Source of the DNA: Deltaproteobacteria bacterium
GTDB lineage: Bacteria; Myxococcota_A; UBA9160; SMWR01
Reading direction: 5' to 3'
DNA: 32,357 nt
Assembly (NCBI GenBank): GCA_019310425.1
Contig: JAFDEI010000037.1
Coordinates: 1-32,357 of the forward strand
Shown: positions 6,330-15,509 of the stretch, in pieces
Numbering within the stretch: position 1 is the stretch's first letter
How the letters are laid out: each line of letters opens with the position of its first letter
Made by a program: the position numbers and the translations under genes
Notes under the pieces: model-generated
Seen by the model: only the letters and a program-made list of their open reading frames with translations
The model's database searches: none
What the model was told of the DNA's origin: nothing

Positions 6330-8966
6330 CTAACGGGCCGGCAGCGCGGCCGCCAGACGTTCCCGCAGAGCAACGAGGTTTCCGAAGTCGGCCCCCCTCA
6401 GATACGCGATATCCCCCTTCTTCGCGACCTTCTCGGCGGACCGCTCGAGAATGCCTCGCTTCACCAGCAGCGCGAGCGCGTTCTCGATCGTGGTCTCGTT
6501 CAGCGACTCTGGGCACAGCGCCTCACCGAGCAGCTCGGAGCGCTGAAACTGCTCTGTCGCAGCGTTGATCAAGCCCTTGTAGGTCATGTCGCCCTCGAAG
6601 GCCGCAACCGCCGCGATGGTGGCTGAATAGACCTCGACCACACCGCGGGTCTGCTCCGCCAGGAATGCGAAGCGCGACGCACCCTTCTCGGTCACGCACA
6701 GCTGGCCGTTGCAGAGCTCGACGCAACCAATGCGCTCGAAGTGGTCCACGAATGCGTCGAAGTGCGCAGCCAGGATCTCGCCGCGCGGAATGTAGTACTC
6801 CGAGTAGAACAGGTCGAGCCACTCCGCGAGCTCTGCGCGCAGATCGACCGGAGCGGGACCCGCCAGCAGTCGGCGCGCCAGAAAGCTCGGCGCGGCCAGG
6901 TAGTGGACGATCGAGTTGCGGTAGATGTCGAGCACCCGTCGCGCGGACTCCTCTGAGTAGAAGACCTCACCACGCGGGTCTTGGGACGACTTGAGCAGGT
7001 CGGCCCGCAGCAGGGAGGCGATCGACTCCGAGAATTCGCCGACGTCCCGGCGCAGCGCAGGCGTAAGCCGAACGTCCTGGAGTTGGAGCAGGTCGACGAT
7101 CTCCTGCATCCGCGTTGCCAGGTCCGAACGAAACAGCCCGCGCGTGCGCGAGCCGAGCATCGCGCTCGCCGCGATCGCGGTCGCGTTCGGAACAGCCGCC
7201 CAGTTGATCCGCTCGACGATCCGGTTGCCGAGGTTCTGGACGAACACTCGAAGCTCCGCCTCGACCTCGGGCGAGTCGGAGCGTGCGAAGCGCCCGCGGC
7301 GGTCACCGAGTGCTTCGGCGAGCGAGATCGGCTCACCGAAGTTGACGTGCACGGTTCCGAAGCGCCGCTGGAGGTACTTCCGCGCGCGCATCAGACCCAG
7401 AACGCTCTCGCCACTCTTCGGTCCACCCTCGAGCTCGCCCACCATCTCGCCTTCTTCGACCAGGCGCTCGTAGGTGATCGCGATCGGAACGAAGAAGAGG
7501 TCGCGGCGCGCGCTCGACAAGAACGCATCGAGATCCCACGTGAGCAGCCCGAGCTTCGGCTGCAATGCCTTGCCGGTCCGCGAGCGCCCACCCTCGATGA
7601 AGAACTCCTGAGTGAAACCTTCGCGCACCAGGTACGAGACATAGGAGCGGAATACTTCCTTGTAGATCGGCTCGTCGAACGAGCGCCTCAGGAAGAACGC
7701 ACCCACGCGGCGAAACAGGAACCCCATCGGGCCGAACGCCATGTTTTCGCGGGCGGCGATGTGGGGGGGGACCAGGTGGTTCGCGTAGAACGCGGTCGAG
7801 AGGATCAGGAAATCGAAATACGAACGGTGGCTCGGTGCGAGCACGATCGGATGGCGCTTGGCGTACTCGGCGATCTTCTCGATTCCTGTGAGTTCGATCG
7901 AGACGAAGAGCCGGTTCATGATCCCGACCACGATCATGTTCATCAGGGCGAGAAAAGTCGAGTTCATGTTGGCCGCAATCTCGCGGAAGCTCTTCGCGGC
8001 CTCCGCGCGTGTGCGCTCGACCGACACCTTGCGGCGCCGCGCCTCCTCGACAATTACCGCCTCGACTTCCGCCGTGCCGACGACGAGCTCCTGCACCTTG
8101 CTGCGCGGACGCAGCGTCGGCCCCTCGACCACCTTCTCTTCGCGGTAGAGGAAGGTCAAGATGGTGCGGCGGACCTTTCGCGCGATCGCAAACCGTCCCT
8201 CGTCACGACGCTTCTCGATGAACGAACCGAGGTCGATCGGGTCGCCGACCTTCACGTGCAGACCGCGATAGGTGGTGAGGAATGAAGTCACCTTCGAGAT
8301 GTCCGACGGCCGTGTCGTCGCGCCATACGAAAGGTTCAGGAAGCGGTTGCGCACACGCGGCCCTTTCTTCCAGAACAGTGCGAGCGGAACGAGGTGCACC
8401 GGCCGCTCGCCGTCCCAGGCCCTTGCCACGACGGCTTCGAGCAGACTCAGCTCGCTCCGACCCTGCTCGACCGCGTTGCGTTTGCCGGCGAGCATGCTCC
8501 GCAACCGCGCGGTACGCAGGAACAGGAAGAACGGCGCGCCTTCCGTCGTCAGCCGTTGCACCTGCTCAACCGCCCTGGCCTGTTCGGCGGCTGCCGAAAG
8601 CCCTCTGTCACGGCCGAGGGCGGCGCGCAGGTAGTTCCACAGCGGGCGGTAATTGTGGAAGTGAATTCCATTCGCGAAGCGCGATAGCTCGAGACCCTCG
8701 CGAACGAACAGCTCATTGAAAAGGAAGTAGTCGAGCCGGCTCGCGTACCGCATCACGAATACGACCGAGCCGCGGGATTCGAGCGCGCGAAGCTCTTCGA
8801 CAGTCTTGTCGTCGAGATCGAAGTGGCGGAAGAAGCGGTTGGCGAACCACCGGAAAAACAGATTGAAACGCGGGGTCATCGCCGACAGCAGTTCGACGGC
8901 GGTCGGCGACGATGGGAGTGCAGCAGCGGCCGGCTCGGCGGCCGGATGATCGGTCGGCTCCGACAT
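6330..8966 (-). CDS. plsB: Glycerol-3-phosphate 1-O-acyltransferase (PlsB type)
   Basis: An 878-residue acyltransferase, similar in length to E. coli PlsB (about 800). It should transfer an acyl chain to sn-1 of glycerol-3-phosphate at the inner membrane, the first step of phospholipid synthesis. The acyltransferase blocks are in order: HRSYFD (HX4D, about residue 380), a GAFFLRRSF block, [12 protein letters not shown] (about 460) and [10 protein letters not shown]. The N-terminal third includes [18 protein letters not shown], resembling the PlsB N-terminal region. A long helical C-terminal region follows the catalytic domain. The gene leads directly into hisI (13 bp), an unusual partnership. 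A very stable hairpin lies between it and the SDR gene upstream. ATG 8966 was chosen as the only start consistent with the frame. Confidence 0.9.
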   Translation of the reverse strand: MSEPTDHPAAEPAAAALPSSPTAVELLSAMTPRFNLFFRWFANRFFRHFDLDDKTVEELRALESRGSVVFVMRYASRLDYFLFNELFVREGLELSRFANGIHFHNYRPLWNYLRAALGRDRGLSAAAEQARAVEQVQRLTTEGAPFFLFLRTARLRSMLAGKRNAVEQGRSELSLLEAVVARAWDGERPVHLVPLALFWKKGPRVRNRFLNLSYGATTRPSDISKVTSFLTTYRGLHVKVGDPIDLGSFIEKRRDEGRFAIARKVRRTILTFLYREEKVVEGPTLRPRSKVQELVVGTAEVEAVIVEEARRRKVSVERTRAEAAKSFREIAANMNSTFLALMNMIVVGIMNRLFVSIELTGIEKIAEYAKRHPIVLAPSHRSYFDFLILSTAFYANHLVPPHIAARENMAFGPMGFLFRRVGAFFLRRSFDEPIYKEVFRSYVSYLVREGFTQEFFIEGGRSRTGKALQPKLGLLTWDLDAFLSSARRDLFFVPIAITYERLVEEGEMVGELEGGPKSGESVLGLMRARKYLQRRFGTVHVNFGEPISLAEALGDRRGRFARSDSPEVEAELRVFVQNLGNRIVERINWAAVPNATAIAASAMLGSRTRGLFRSDLATRMQEIVDLLQLQDVRLTPALRRDVGEFSESIASLLRADLLKSSQDPRGEVFYSEESARRVLDIYRNSIVHYLAAPSFLARRLLAGPAPVDLRAELAEWLDLFYSEYYIPRGEILAAHFDAFVDHFERIGCVELCNGQLCVTEKGASRFAFLAEQTRGVVEVYSATIAAVAAFEGDMTYKGLINAATEQFQRSELLGEALCPESLNETTIENALALLVKRGILERSAEKVAKKGDIAYLRGADFGNLVALRERLAAALPAR

Positions 8967-8999
8967 GTCCCGAGCAATGTACCACCACCGGGCTCAGCG

Positions 9000-9035
9000 G
9001 GCCGCCCGGCCTCGGGTTCCCGGGGCCGGGCGGCC
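9000..9035. terminator. 17-bp near-perfect hairpin between SDR and plsB
   Basis: GGCCGCCCGGC (9000-9010) pairs perfectly with GCCGGGCGGCC (9025-9035). The pairing continues inward through a C-G, a T-G wobble and CGGG/CCCG to a tiny loop. It lies about 80 nt after the SDR stop and 34 bp before the plsB start on the minus strand. There is no U-tract, so it is terminator-like at best; it might also be an mRNA-stability or leader element of plsB. Confidence 0.45.
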
Positions 9036-9114
9036 GGACCGGCTGGCAGCCGGAAGCACGCAGCGTTTCCCGCGACGGCGCGGAAGCTTTGGCCGCAAAG
9101 CGACCGACGCGCAG

Positions 9115-9972
9115 CTACTCGGGCAGCAGGATCTCTCCCGCACTCATCCGCCCGGCGATCTCCTCCGGAGTCCAGACGCCGCCGTCCTCGACCTTCGTGA
9201 TCCCCTTCGCTGTCACGACCTTCATCTCGGCGATACGCCCCCCGCCGACGAAGAAAGTCTTTCCACTGTGGTCCGCCGCGAGATCGCTCGCGAGGTAGAC
9301 GACCAGCGGCGACACCAGGGCCGGGTTCATCGCCGTCGCCAACTTCTCGAAGCCGGGCAGGTCTTCGGTCAGCCGGGTGTGGGCGACCGGCGCGAGGATG
9401 AACACGCGGATGCCGTACTTCTTGCCTTCGATCGCCAGGCAGCGCGACAGACCCGCTATGCCCGCCTTCGCAGCCCCGTAGTTGCCCTGCCCGAAATTGC
9501 CGTCCAGTCCCGAGGTCGACGAGGTATTGATGATCACGCCACCCGCGTTGCGCTGCTTCAGGTGGTTGTAGACCGCATGCGTGACGCAGTAGGTGCCCTT
9601 CAGGTGCACCTTCACGACAATGTCCCACATCTCTTCGGTCGTGTTCGCGAACGACTTGTCGCGCAGAATGCCGGCGTTGTTCACCACACCGTCGACTTTT
9701 TCGAACGCGTCGAGCCCGGACTGGAGGATGCTCAGGCCGCCCTCGACGCTCGATACGTCGTCGTAGTTCGCGACCGCTTCGCCGCCCGCCGCTCGAATTT
9801 CCTCGACGACACCGTCGGCCATCGTGCCACCGCTACCGGACCCGTCGCGCGAGCCACCGAGGTCGTTTACGACGATCGCCGCACCTTCCTTCGACATCGC
9901 CAGCGCGTGCTCGCGGCCGATTCCGCCGCCGGCACCCGTCACGATCATCACTTTTCCGTCAAGCAGTCCCAT
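9115..9972 (-). CDS. Short-chain dehydrogenase/reductase
   Basis: An NAD(P)-dependent oxidoreductase of 285 residues in the SDR fold. It has the cofactor motif TGAGGGIG (12-19), NDLGG (36-40), NNAG (98-101), a serine-rich active-site strand NTSSTSG (149-155) and the catalytic YGAAK (Y165, K169). The N-terminal VNDLGGSRDG resembles the SDR domain of peroxisomal multifunctional beta-oxidation proteins, which suggests a 3-hydroxyacyl-CoA-type substrate; this is inference. ATG 9972 is preferred because GGAG stands 7 nt upstream. The ORF-track start (9984) is a TTG that contains this Shine-Dalgarno. The gene shares direction with GNAT upstream and plsB downstream but is separated from each by more than 100 bp. 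Confidence 0.9.
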   Translation of the reverse strand: MGLLDGKVMIVTGAGGGIGREHALAMSKEGAAIVVNDLGGSRDGSGSGGTMADGVVEEIRAAGGEAVANYDDVSSVEGGLSILQSGLDAFEKVDGVVNNAGILRDKSFANTTEEMWDIVVKVHLKGTYCVTHAVYNHLKQRNAGGVIINTSSTSGLDGNFGQGNYGAAKAGIAGLSRCLAIEGKKYGIRVFILAPVAHTRLTEDLPGFEKLATAMNPALVSPLVVYLASDLAADHSGKTFFVGGGRIAEMKVVTAKGITKVEDGGVWTPEEIAGRMSAGEILLPE

Positions 9973-10095
9973 GAGATTCTCCAATTGGCTCGATCTTCCA
10001 GGGGGCTGACGTTAGCCGACGTTCATCGCGACCGGCAAGAACCCGACCGATGTCGCCCATCCTGCCTCCGGCAGCTCTAGCCCGACCCAAGACTC

Positions 10096-10962
10096 CTAGC
10101 TGAAGAGAACCGTGCGCAGCTTGCCGATCGGCTTGAAGCCGAGCCGCTCATACAGACGCACGCCGGCCGTGTTGCCGTCGACGACGGCGAGTTGCACGTG
10201 ATCCGCGCCGGCCGCGAATGCCTCGCGGCAGAGATCCGTGACGCCTGCGGTTGCGAAACCCCGGCGACGCACATCGGGCCAGCAATAGACACCCTGCAAC
10301 AGCCAGCCCGTCGTGAGGCGAACGTCGGCGTAGCCTACGCAGACGATCGTGCCCCCGCGCTCGACGACGCGTGCGCGCTCCACGCGGCCCTGTACCCAGC
10401 GTTTGAATCCCTTGACATCACCGGAGAACGGGTCCGGGCGATCCTCTTCGCGCAAGCTCTCCCGCGCAGCCACGACCAGCGCATCGAGGTCGGCATCGAA
10501 CGCAGCGCGGGTCACGGCATCGCCCTGCGAAGTTGACAGATCCGCGTCACTCGCGCGAACCACGTACGCCGTCTCGAGGCGGTCGAGCAACACGTGGCGA
10601 CGGCGTCTTCGCGCGAGATGCCGCCAGATCGTGTCGATCACGTCGGACGAGCTCTTCATCAGCCCGATCCCGATCGACTCGAGAGACGGAAAAAAGGCTT
10701 CGAGCACCTCGGGCGGTGCCACACTGAACACCAGGGTCGGCCGCAGGGCCGCGACCGCGAGCAGTTCGTCGCCACGCCAGGCACCGAGTAGCTCGGTCGC
10801 GGCCTCACCCGGCGACGGCGGTGACGCGAGGCGCAGCACCAGGTCGATCAGGAGCAGATTGCCCACCGGATCCAGCTCGAGCAACGCCAGCGCTTCATCG
10901 CGCATTTCGGGCTTGATTCGCCGCGCGATCACACCAGCCACGGCGTCCCCGTCTCCGTGCAC
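10096..10962 (-). CDS. GNAT family N-acetyltransferase
   Basis: A 288-residue protein whose C-terminal half is a GNAT acetyltransferase. The acetyl-CoA-binding motif A is VYCWPDVRRRGFATAGV (about 232-248) and motif B is VDGNTAGVRLYERLGFKPIG (about 263-282). The N-terminal half (about 1-140) is a second, less conserved region resembling the DUF4081-like extension of some GNAT proteins, perhaps a degenerate GNAT fold. The substrate is unknown. The start at GTG 10962 is weakly supported; in-frame GTGs at 10941 and 10932 are alternatives. It begins 28 bp after the biotinyl protein stop and is probably cotranscribed with it. Confidence 0.85.
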   Translation of the reverse strand: MHGDGDAVAGVIARRIKPEMRDEALALLELDPVGNLLLIDLVLRLASPPSPGEAATELLGAWRGDELLAVAALRPTLVFSVAPPEVLEAFFPSLESIGIGLMKSSSDVIDTIWRHLARRRRRHVLLDRLETAYVVRASDADLSTSQGDAVTRAAFDADLDALVVAARESLREEDRPDPFSGDVKGFKRWVQGRVERARVVERGGTIVCVGYADVRLTTGWLLQGVYCWPDVRRRGFATAGVTDLCREAFAAGADHVQLAVVDGNTAGVRLYERLGFKPIGKLRTVLFS

Positions 10963-10990
10963 CCGTCGGCGCGCCTGCCACGGTGAATGG

Positions 10991-11206
10991 TCATTCGATG
11001 ACCGCGAGGATCATTCCCTCCTCGATGGAGTCACCTTCCGCGACCGCGATTCGCGCAATGGTGCCGGCGCGCGGAGCCTCGACCGGGATCTCCATCTTCA
11101 TGGATTCGATGATCATGATCACGTCTTCTTCCTCGACCGTATCCCCGACGGCCTTCTCGAGCTTCCAGAGATTGCCCGCGATTTGGGCCGCCACCTCGGT
11201 CGTCAT
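10991..11206 (-). CDS. Stand-alone biotin carboxyl carrier protein (biotinyl domain)
   Basis: A 71-residue protein consisting only of a biotinyl/lipoyl domain. ESMKMEIP surrounds the acceptor lysine (K37), and the second half (VEAPRAGTIARIAVAEGDSIEEGMIL) gives the mirror-image beta hammerhead. Such single-domain carriers serve acyl-CoA carboxylases together with separate biotin carboxylase and carboxyltransferase subunits, which are not in the window. ATG 11206 has a G-rich Shine-Dalgarno (GGGGGA). The ORF track extends it to 12079 only because the antisense frame of ffh is open; that extension is spurious. The gene is divergent from ffh across 117 bp. Confidence 0.9.
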   Translation of the reverse strand: MTTEVAAQIAGNLWKLEKAVGDTVEEEDVIMIIESMKMEIPVEAPRAGTIARIAVAEGDSIEEGMILAVIE

Positions 11207-11323
11207 GCGTTCCCCCAACCCCCGTCGGTGCTTCACAGAGGTCATGGTGCACCCCGAATTGCAATCGAGCAAGCCGCATGGCGGAAGGCGCACGTCCGCT
11301 ATTCTCCGCGCCTCGGAGAAACC

Positions 11324-12758
11324 ATGCTCGAAACACTGACCCAGGGATTCACCAGCGCCCGCGAGAAGCTCGCCGGCGTGCGACAGCTGACCGAGGAGAA
11401 CATCGATCAGTCGCTGCGCGACGTGCGCATGTCGCTGCTCGAAGCCGATGTCGACTTCGCGGTGGTGAAGGACTTCCTCGCGACCGTCAAGGAGCGGGCG
11501 CTCGGCGAAAAGGTCGACACACGCGTGCGCGATGCGGGCGGACGCAGCATCAAGGTCACCCCCGGGCAGCACTTCGTGAAGATCTGCGAAGAAGAGCTCA
11601 CGGCGCTGATGGGGCCGGTCGACCCGGAGCTCGCACAGGGCGAGGGTGGTGTGGTGTCGCTGATGCTCGTCGGCCTCCAGGGCGTCGGCAAGACCACCGT
11701 CGCGGCCAAGCTCGCGCGCCACCTCCAGGGCCAGAAGCGCCGGCCGCTGCTGGTCGCGGCAGACGTCTACCGGCCGGCCGCGGTTTTGCAGCTGCAACAG
11801 CTCGGCAAACAACTCGACGTCACGGTCCACGCAGGCGCCGAGGGCGAATCGCCGGCCACGATCTGCGCGGCCGCCTGCAAACGCGCGCGTGCGGAAGGCT
11901 ACGACGCGATCATCTACGACACCGCGGGGCGACTCGCGATCGACGATACGCTGATGGAAGAGCTTCGAGAGATCGGCCAGAAGACCTCGCCCGCAAACAC
12001 ACTGTTGGTCTGCGACTCGCTGATGGGGCGCGACGCCGTCAACGTCGCCAAGGCGTTCAGCGAGAAGCTCGACATCCACGGACTGATCCTGACCAAGCTC
12101 GACGGCGACGCCCGAGGCGGCGCGGCCCTCGCGATCAAGGCCGTCACAGGCGTTCCGATCAAATTCCTTGGAACGGGCGAGTCGCTCGACCGACTCGAGG
12201 AATTTCGGCCCGAGGGGCTCGCGTCACGCGGGAAAGTTCGGCCTCGAAGACCTGCTCAAACAGCTGCGCACGATCCAGAAGCTCGGGCCGCTGCGCGACG
12301 TGATGGCCAAGATGCCGATGTTCGGTGGGCTCGCCGACCAGGTAGACGAAAGCGAACTCGGGCGCGTCGAGGCGTTGATCCAGTCGATGACGCCCGCCGA
12401 GCGTGCGCAGCCCGAGATCATCGACAAGCGGCGCTCGACGCGAATCGCGCGCGGCAGCGGCCGACGAAGCCAGGACGTCCGCAACCTGATCGAACGCTTC
12501 GTGCAGATGCGCGGCATGATGGCCAACCTCGGCAAGAAGGGTGGGCTGCTGTCGAAGATCCCCGGCATGGGCGGCATGGCGGGCGCCGGCGCCGGCGATA
12601 TGGACCCGGCCAGCTTGATGGCCGCAATGGGGGGCGGGGGTGGCCTTGGCGATGCCGCCGCCGGACCGAGTCAGCGTGTGCTCGAGAAGAAGCGCGTGCG
12701 CAGCAAGGGAAAACGCAAACAAGCCCGCAAGGCTCGACGAAAGAACCGAAAGCGCTGA
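11324..12758 (+). pseudogene. ffh: Signal recognition particle protein Ffh, broken by internal deletion and frameshift
   Basis: Ffh binds SRP RNA and signal sequences to target membrane proteins. The N and G domains read well from ATG 11324 (GGAGA 6 nt upstream): MLETLTQGFTSAREKL, P-loop GLQGVGKTTVAAKLA, YDTAGRL, TKLDGDARGG, and FLGTGESLDRLEEFRPEGLASR ending near 12229. The family then requires ILGMGD and about 33 residues before the M domain. Here those are absent and the M domain resumes at 12231 in another frame (GKFGLEDLLKQLRTIQKLGP to a stop at 12758), with Met-rich segments and a Lys/Arg-rich tail. The missing piece should be about 95-101 nt, of length 2 modulo 3. Since ffh is normally essential, an assembly error is more likely than true loss. 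Confidence 0.9.
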
Positions 12759-12870
12759 ACACGGACCCGCGGCGGGGCTCTCCGACGAACCCCCGAGATT
12801 GCAATCGCGAGAATCGCGCTAGCCTGGAAGGGTTCTTCGGCAGACGGTGGGGGCGATCCGAGAATGCGTC

Positions 12871-12883
12871 CGGGGTTACCCCG
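12871..12883. other. Short hairpin upstream of the lytic transglycosylase
   Basis: CGGGG-TTA-CCCCG forms a perfect 5-bp stem in the 195-bp gap between ffh and the transglycosylase. A second small dyad, CGCGA-GAA-TCGCG, lies at 12806-12818. Neither has a U-tract. They may mark the end of the ffh transcript or a leader structure. Confidence 0.25.
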
Positions 12884-12953
12884 TGGGGGGATATCCCGTT
12901 CCACCGCCATACGTTCAGGTTTTGCGCGAATGTTACCGATTCATTGCGTACCC

Positions 12954-15476
12954 ATGGCCAGAATTGCGTCCGCTTTCATCCTGACCTTGATCAGCTTGCT
13001 AGCCACTCCGGCCGCCGCGGCCGGGGAAATGCTGCCGTTACCGGCCTCGCTCCAGCCGAACGTGCGCTTCTGGACTCGGATCTATTCCGAGATCGACCTC
13101 TCGGGCGGAATGATCCACGACAGCCGGAACCTCGACATCGTCTACGAGGTGATGCGCTTCCCGCCCGGCCTCTCGCGCCGTGAACACGAACGCAAGGTCG
13201 CGAAGGCCAAGCGCGACTGCGTGATCGCACTCAAGCGACTCGCACGCGGAGAACGAGAGAACCTGAGCGAGAAGGACAGGCAGGTGCTCTCGCGCTGGCC
13301 AGAGGGCGTCAGCAACAAGACCCTCGCCACCGCCGCGAAGAACGTCCGCTTCCAGCGCGGCCAGGCCGACCGCTTCAAGGCCGGACTCGAACGCGCCGGC
13401 GCATGGCGGAGCCACATCGAGCAGGTATTCGATCAGGCCGGACTCCCGCGCGAGTTCGTCGCCCTGCCCCACGTCGAGTCGTCGTACCGGGCAGACGCCT
13501 ACTCGAGTATCGGCGCCGCGGGTTTGTGGCAGTTCACGCGCTCGACCGGACGGCTCTACATGCGGGTCGACAATGTCGTCGACGAGCGACTCGATGCACA
13601 CGCGGCGACTTACGCGGCCGCGAAGCTGTTGAAGCGCAACTACGAGTTGCTCGGCAGCTGGCCGCTCGCGATCACCGCATACAACCACGGAGCCGGCGGC
13701 ATGGCGCGAGCGGTTCGCAAAGTGGGCAGCGAGGACATCGGGAAGATCGTCACCGATTACAACGGGCGGACCTTTGGATTCGCTTCGCGCAACTTCTACG
13801 CCGAATTCCTGGCAGCGCTCGAGGTGGACCGCAACAGCCAGCGCTACTTCGGGCCCATCCACCAGGACCGCCCGCGAAATTTCGAGAGAGTCGTACTCGA
13901 TGCCTACTACCCCCCCAGCGCTCTCGAAAAGGCCTTCGGCATCGACCGCAAGACACTCGAGTCGTACAACCCGTCGTTGCGACCGGCTGTCTGGAACGGC
14001 AACAAATACGTGCCGAAGGACTTCAAACTCGCACTGCCGCCAGAGTCACGCACGCTGCCGAGCGAAGAGTTGCTGGCGGCGATCCCGACATCGGACCGCA
14101 AGAGCGAGCAGCACCGCGACCGCTACTACAAAGTCAGGCGCGGCGACTCACTATCGAGGATCGCGCAGCGCTACCGGATCCGGATCCGGGAGCTCGTGGC
14201 GGCGAACAACCTGCGCAGCCGGCACCGCATCCGGGTCGGCCAGGTGCTGGTGCTGCCCGACCACGCGTACCGCAGCCGAGGCAACGTCGCGCGCACCGAT
14301 CGACCCAAGGACGGTATCTACCGCGTGCGGCGCGGCGACAACCTGTCTGCAATTGCGGAGCGGTTCGGCGTGAGCGCACGGGAAGTCGCGACTGCGAACA
14401 GGCTGCGCAATCGCAATCGCGTCTACGTGGGGCAGAAGCTTCGTATTCCCACGACCAATCTGCCCGCGGTCGCAAGCAGCGCCCATCTCGAGGACGGCGT
14501 CTACAAGGTGCGGCGCGGTGACAACCTCTCAGCCATTGCGAGACGATTCGGCGTGAGCGCCCAGGAAGTCGTCGCCGCGAACGGCCTGCGCAATCGCAAC
14601 CAGCTCGCCATCGGCCAGACACTCCGGATTCCGGGCGGCGACGCAAGCCCCACCGCGAGCGGCTCGCGCCCGAAAAACGGCATCTACCGCGTGCAGCACG
14701 GCGACAGCCTGTCGGCAATTGCCTCCCGCTTCGACGTCAGCGAATCTGCGCTCGTCGCGGAGAACGCCCTGCGGAACCGCCACCACGTCTACGTGGGGCA
14801 GGATCTGAGGATTCCCGAACCGGTCGACGTCGCGACGGCAAAGCCCGAGAAGCCCGCCGAGCCCGTATCGCAACCGCAGGCTGAGCCTGCGGCCACGGTG
14901 AGCGAGGTCGACGGACCCGCCCGCATCGCAACGCGCGATCAGCCGGACGCAACCGCGGCGGCCGACAGCAGTCGCCTCGACTCCCAGACCGCGTCTCTCG
15001 AGCCCGAACCGACCGTATCGGCGGCCTCCGGCCCGCCGCCCCCCGACCCCTCCGATTACGAAGTCGACTCGAAAGGTCGCGTCACCGTGCAGGCTGCCGA
15101 AACCCTCGGCCATTATGCGGAGTGGCTCGAGATCAAGACCAGTCGCCTGCGGCGGCTGAACAGCCTCAAGTTCGGCACCTCGGTCGCGATCGGCCGCAAG
15201 ACCATGCTCGACTTCAGCCACGTCACGTCCGAGACCTTCGAACAGCGCCGGCTCGCGTACCACCACACGCTCCAGGAAGAGTATTTCACCGCCTTCGAAG
15301 TCATCGGCACCAGGACCCACCTGATTCGCAGCGGAGAGAGTCTGTGGTACCTCGCCGAACGGAAGTACGAAGTGCCGGTCTGGCTGATTCGCCAGTACAA
15401 CCCCGACCTCGATTTCAGCGCACTCCAGTCGGGGACCCGGATGGTGATTCCCGAAGTCGGGCGGCGCGGAGCGTAG
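12954..15476 (+). CDS. Membrane-bound lytic murein transglycosylase with LysM repeats (MltD-like)
   Basis: An 840-residue exported peptidoglycan lyase. The signal peptide is ARIASAFILTLISLLATPAAAA. A catalytic SLT domain (about 150-300) has ALPHVESSY (catalytic Glu about 175), SSIGAAGLWQF and AITAYNHGAGG. Four canonical LysM domains follow near residues 390, 453, 514 and 575, each with a VRRGDNLSAIA-type opening and a closing IGQxLRIP. A Pro/Ala/Glu-rich linker then leads to two more divergent LysM-like units (about 710 and 789). E. coli MltD has fewer LysM units, so this is an expanded version. An in-frame ATG at 12930 would add eight residues to the signal peptide; neither start has a good Shine-Dalgarno. 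The lipobox typical of MltD is not evident. Confidence 0.9.
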   Translation: MARIASAFILTLISLLATPAAAAGEMLPLPASLQPNVRFWTRIYSEIDLSGGMIHDSRNLDIVYEVMRFPPGLSRREHERKVAKAKRDCVIALKRLARGERENLSEKDRQVLSRWPEGVSNKTLATAAKNVRFQRGQADRFKAGLERAGAWRSHIEQVFDQAGLPREFVALPHVESSYRADAYSSIGAAGLWQFTRSTGRLYMRVDNVVDERLDAHAATYAAAKLLKRNYELLGSWPLAITAYNHGAGGMARAVRKVGSEDIGKIVTDYNGRTFGFASRNFYAEFLAALEVDRNSQRYFGPIHQDRPRNFERVVLDAYYPPSALEKAFGIDRKTLESYNPSLRPAVWNGNKYVPKDFKLALPPESRTLPSEELLAAIPTSDRKSEQHRDRYYKVRRGDSLSRIAQRYRIRIRELVAANNLRSRHRIRVGQVLVLPDHAYRSRGNVARTDRPKDGIYRVRRGDNLSAIAERFGVSAREVATANRLRNRNRVYVGQKLRIPTTNLPAVASSAHLEDGVYKVRRGDNLSAIARRFGVSAQEVVAANGLRNRNQLAIGQTLRIPGGDASPTASGSRPKNGIYRVQHGDSLSAIASRFDVSESALVAENALRNRHHVYVGQDLRIPEPVDVATAKPEKPAEPVSQPQAEPAATVSEVDGPARIATRDQPDATAAADSSRLDSQTASLEPEPTVSAASGPPPPDPSDYEVDSKGRVTVQAAETLGHYAEWLEIKTSRLRRLNSLKFGTSVAIGRKTMLDFSHVTSETFEQRRLAYHHTLQEEYFTAFEVIGTRTHLIRSGESLWYLAERKYEVPVWLIRQYNPDLDFSALQSGTRMVIPEVGRRGA

Positions 15477-15484
15477 GAGCGCGA

Positions 15485-15507
15485 AACGCGGTTCGTGACC
15501 ACGCGTT
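15485..15507. terminator. Hairpin between convergent genes
   Basis: AACGCG (15485-15490) and CGCGTT (15502-15507) form a 6-bp stem with an 11-nt loop in the 33-bp gap between the transglycosylase (+) and the phosphatase (-). It could act as a bidirectional terminator, but no U-tracts are evident. Confidence 0.3.
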
Positions 15508-15509
15508 CG

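Noticed and set aside
6981-8285. 434-residue plus-strand ORF
   Set aside because: It is antisense to plsB, whose motifs are clear; composition is typical of a high-GC shadow frame.
10991-12079. 362-residue minus-strand ORF containing the biotinyl domain
   Set aside because: Only the last 71 codons match a protein family; the rest is antisense to ffh. The ATG at 11206 with a Shine-Dalgarno gives the true gene.
12215-12240. Programmed frameshift in ffh
   Set aside because: A slip alone cannot restore the strictly conserved ILGMGD segment and linker, which are absent from the sequence; there is no slippery heptamer either.
10349-13183. 944-residue ORF on the plus strand
   Set aside because: Only 11324-12229 of it is real (Ffh N and G domains). 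The upstream part is antisense to the GNAT and biotinyl genes, and the downstream part is out-of-frame read-through over the Ffh M domain and the transglycosylase start.
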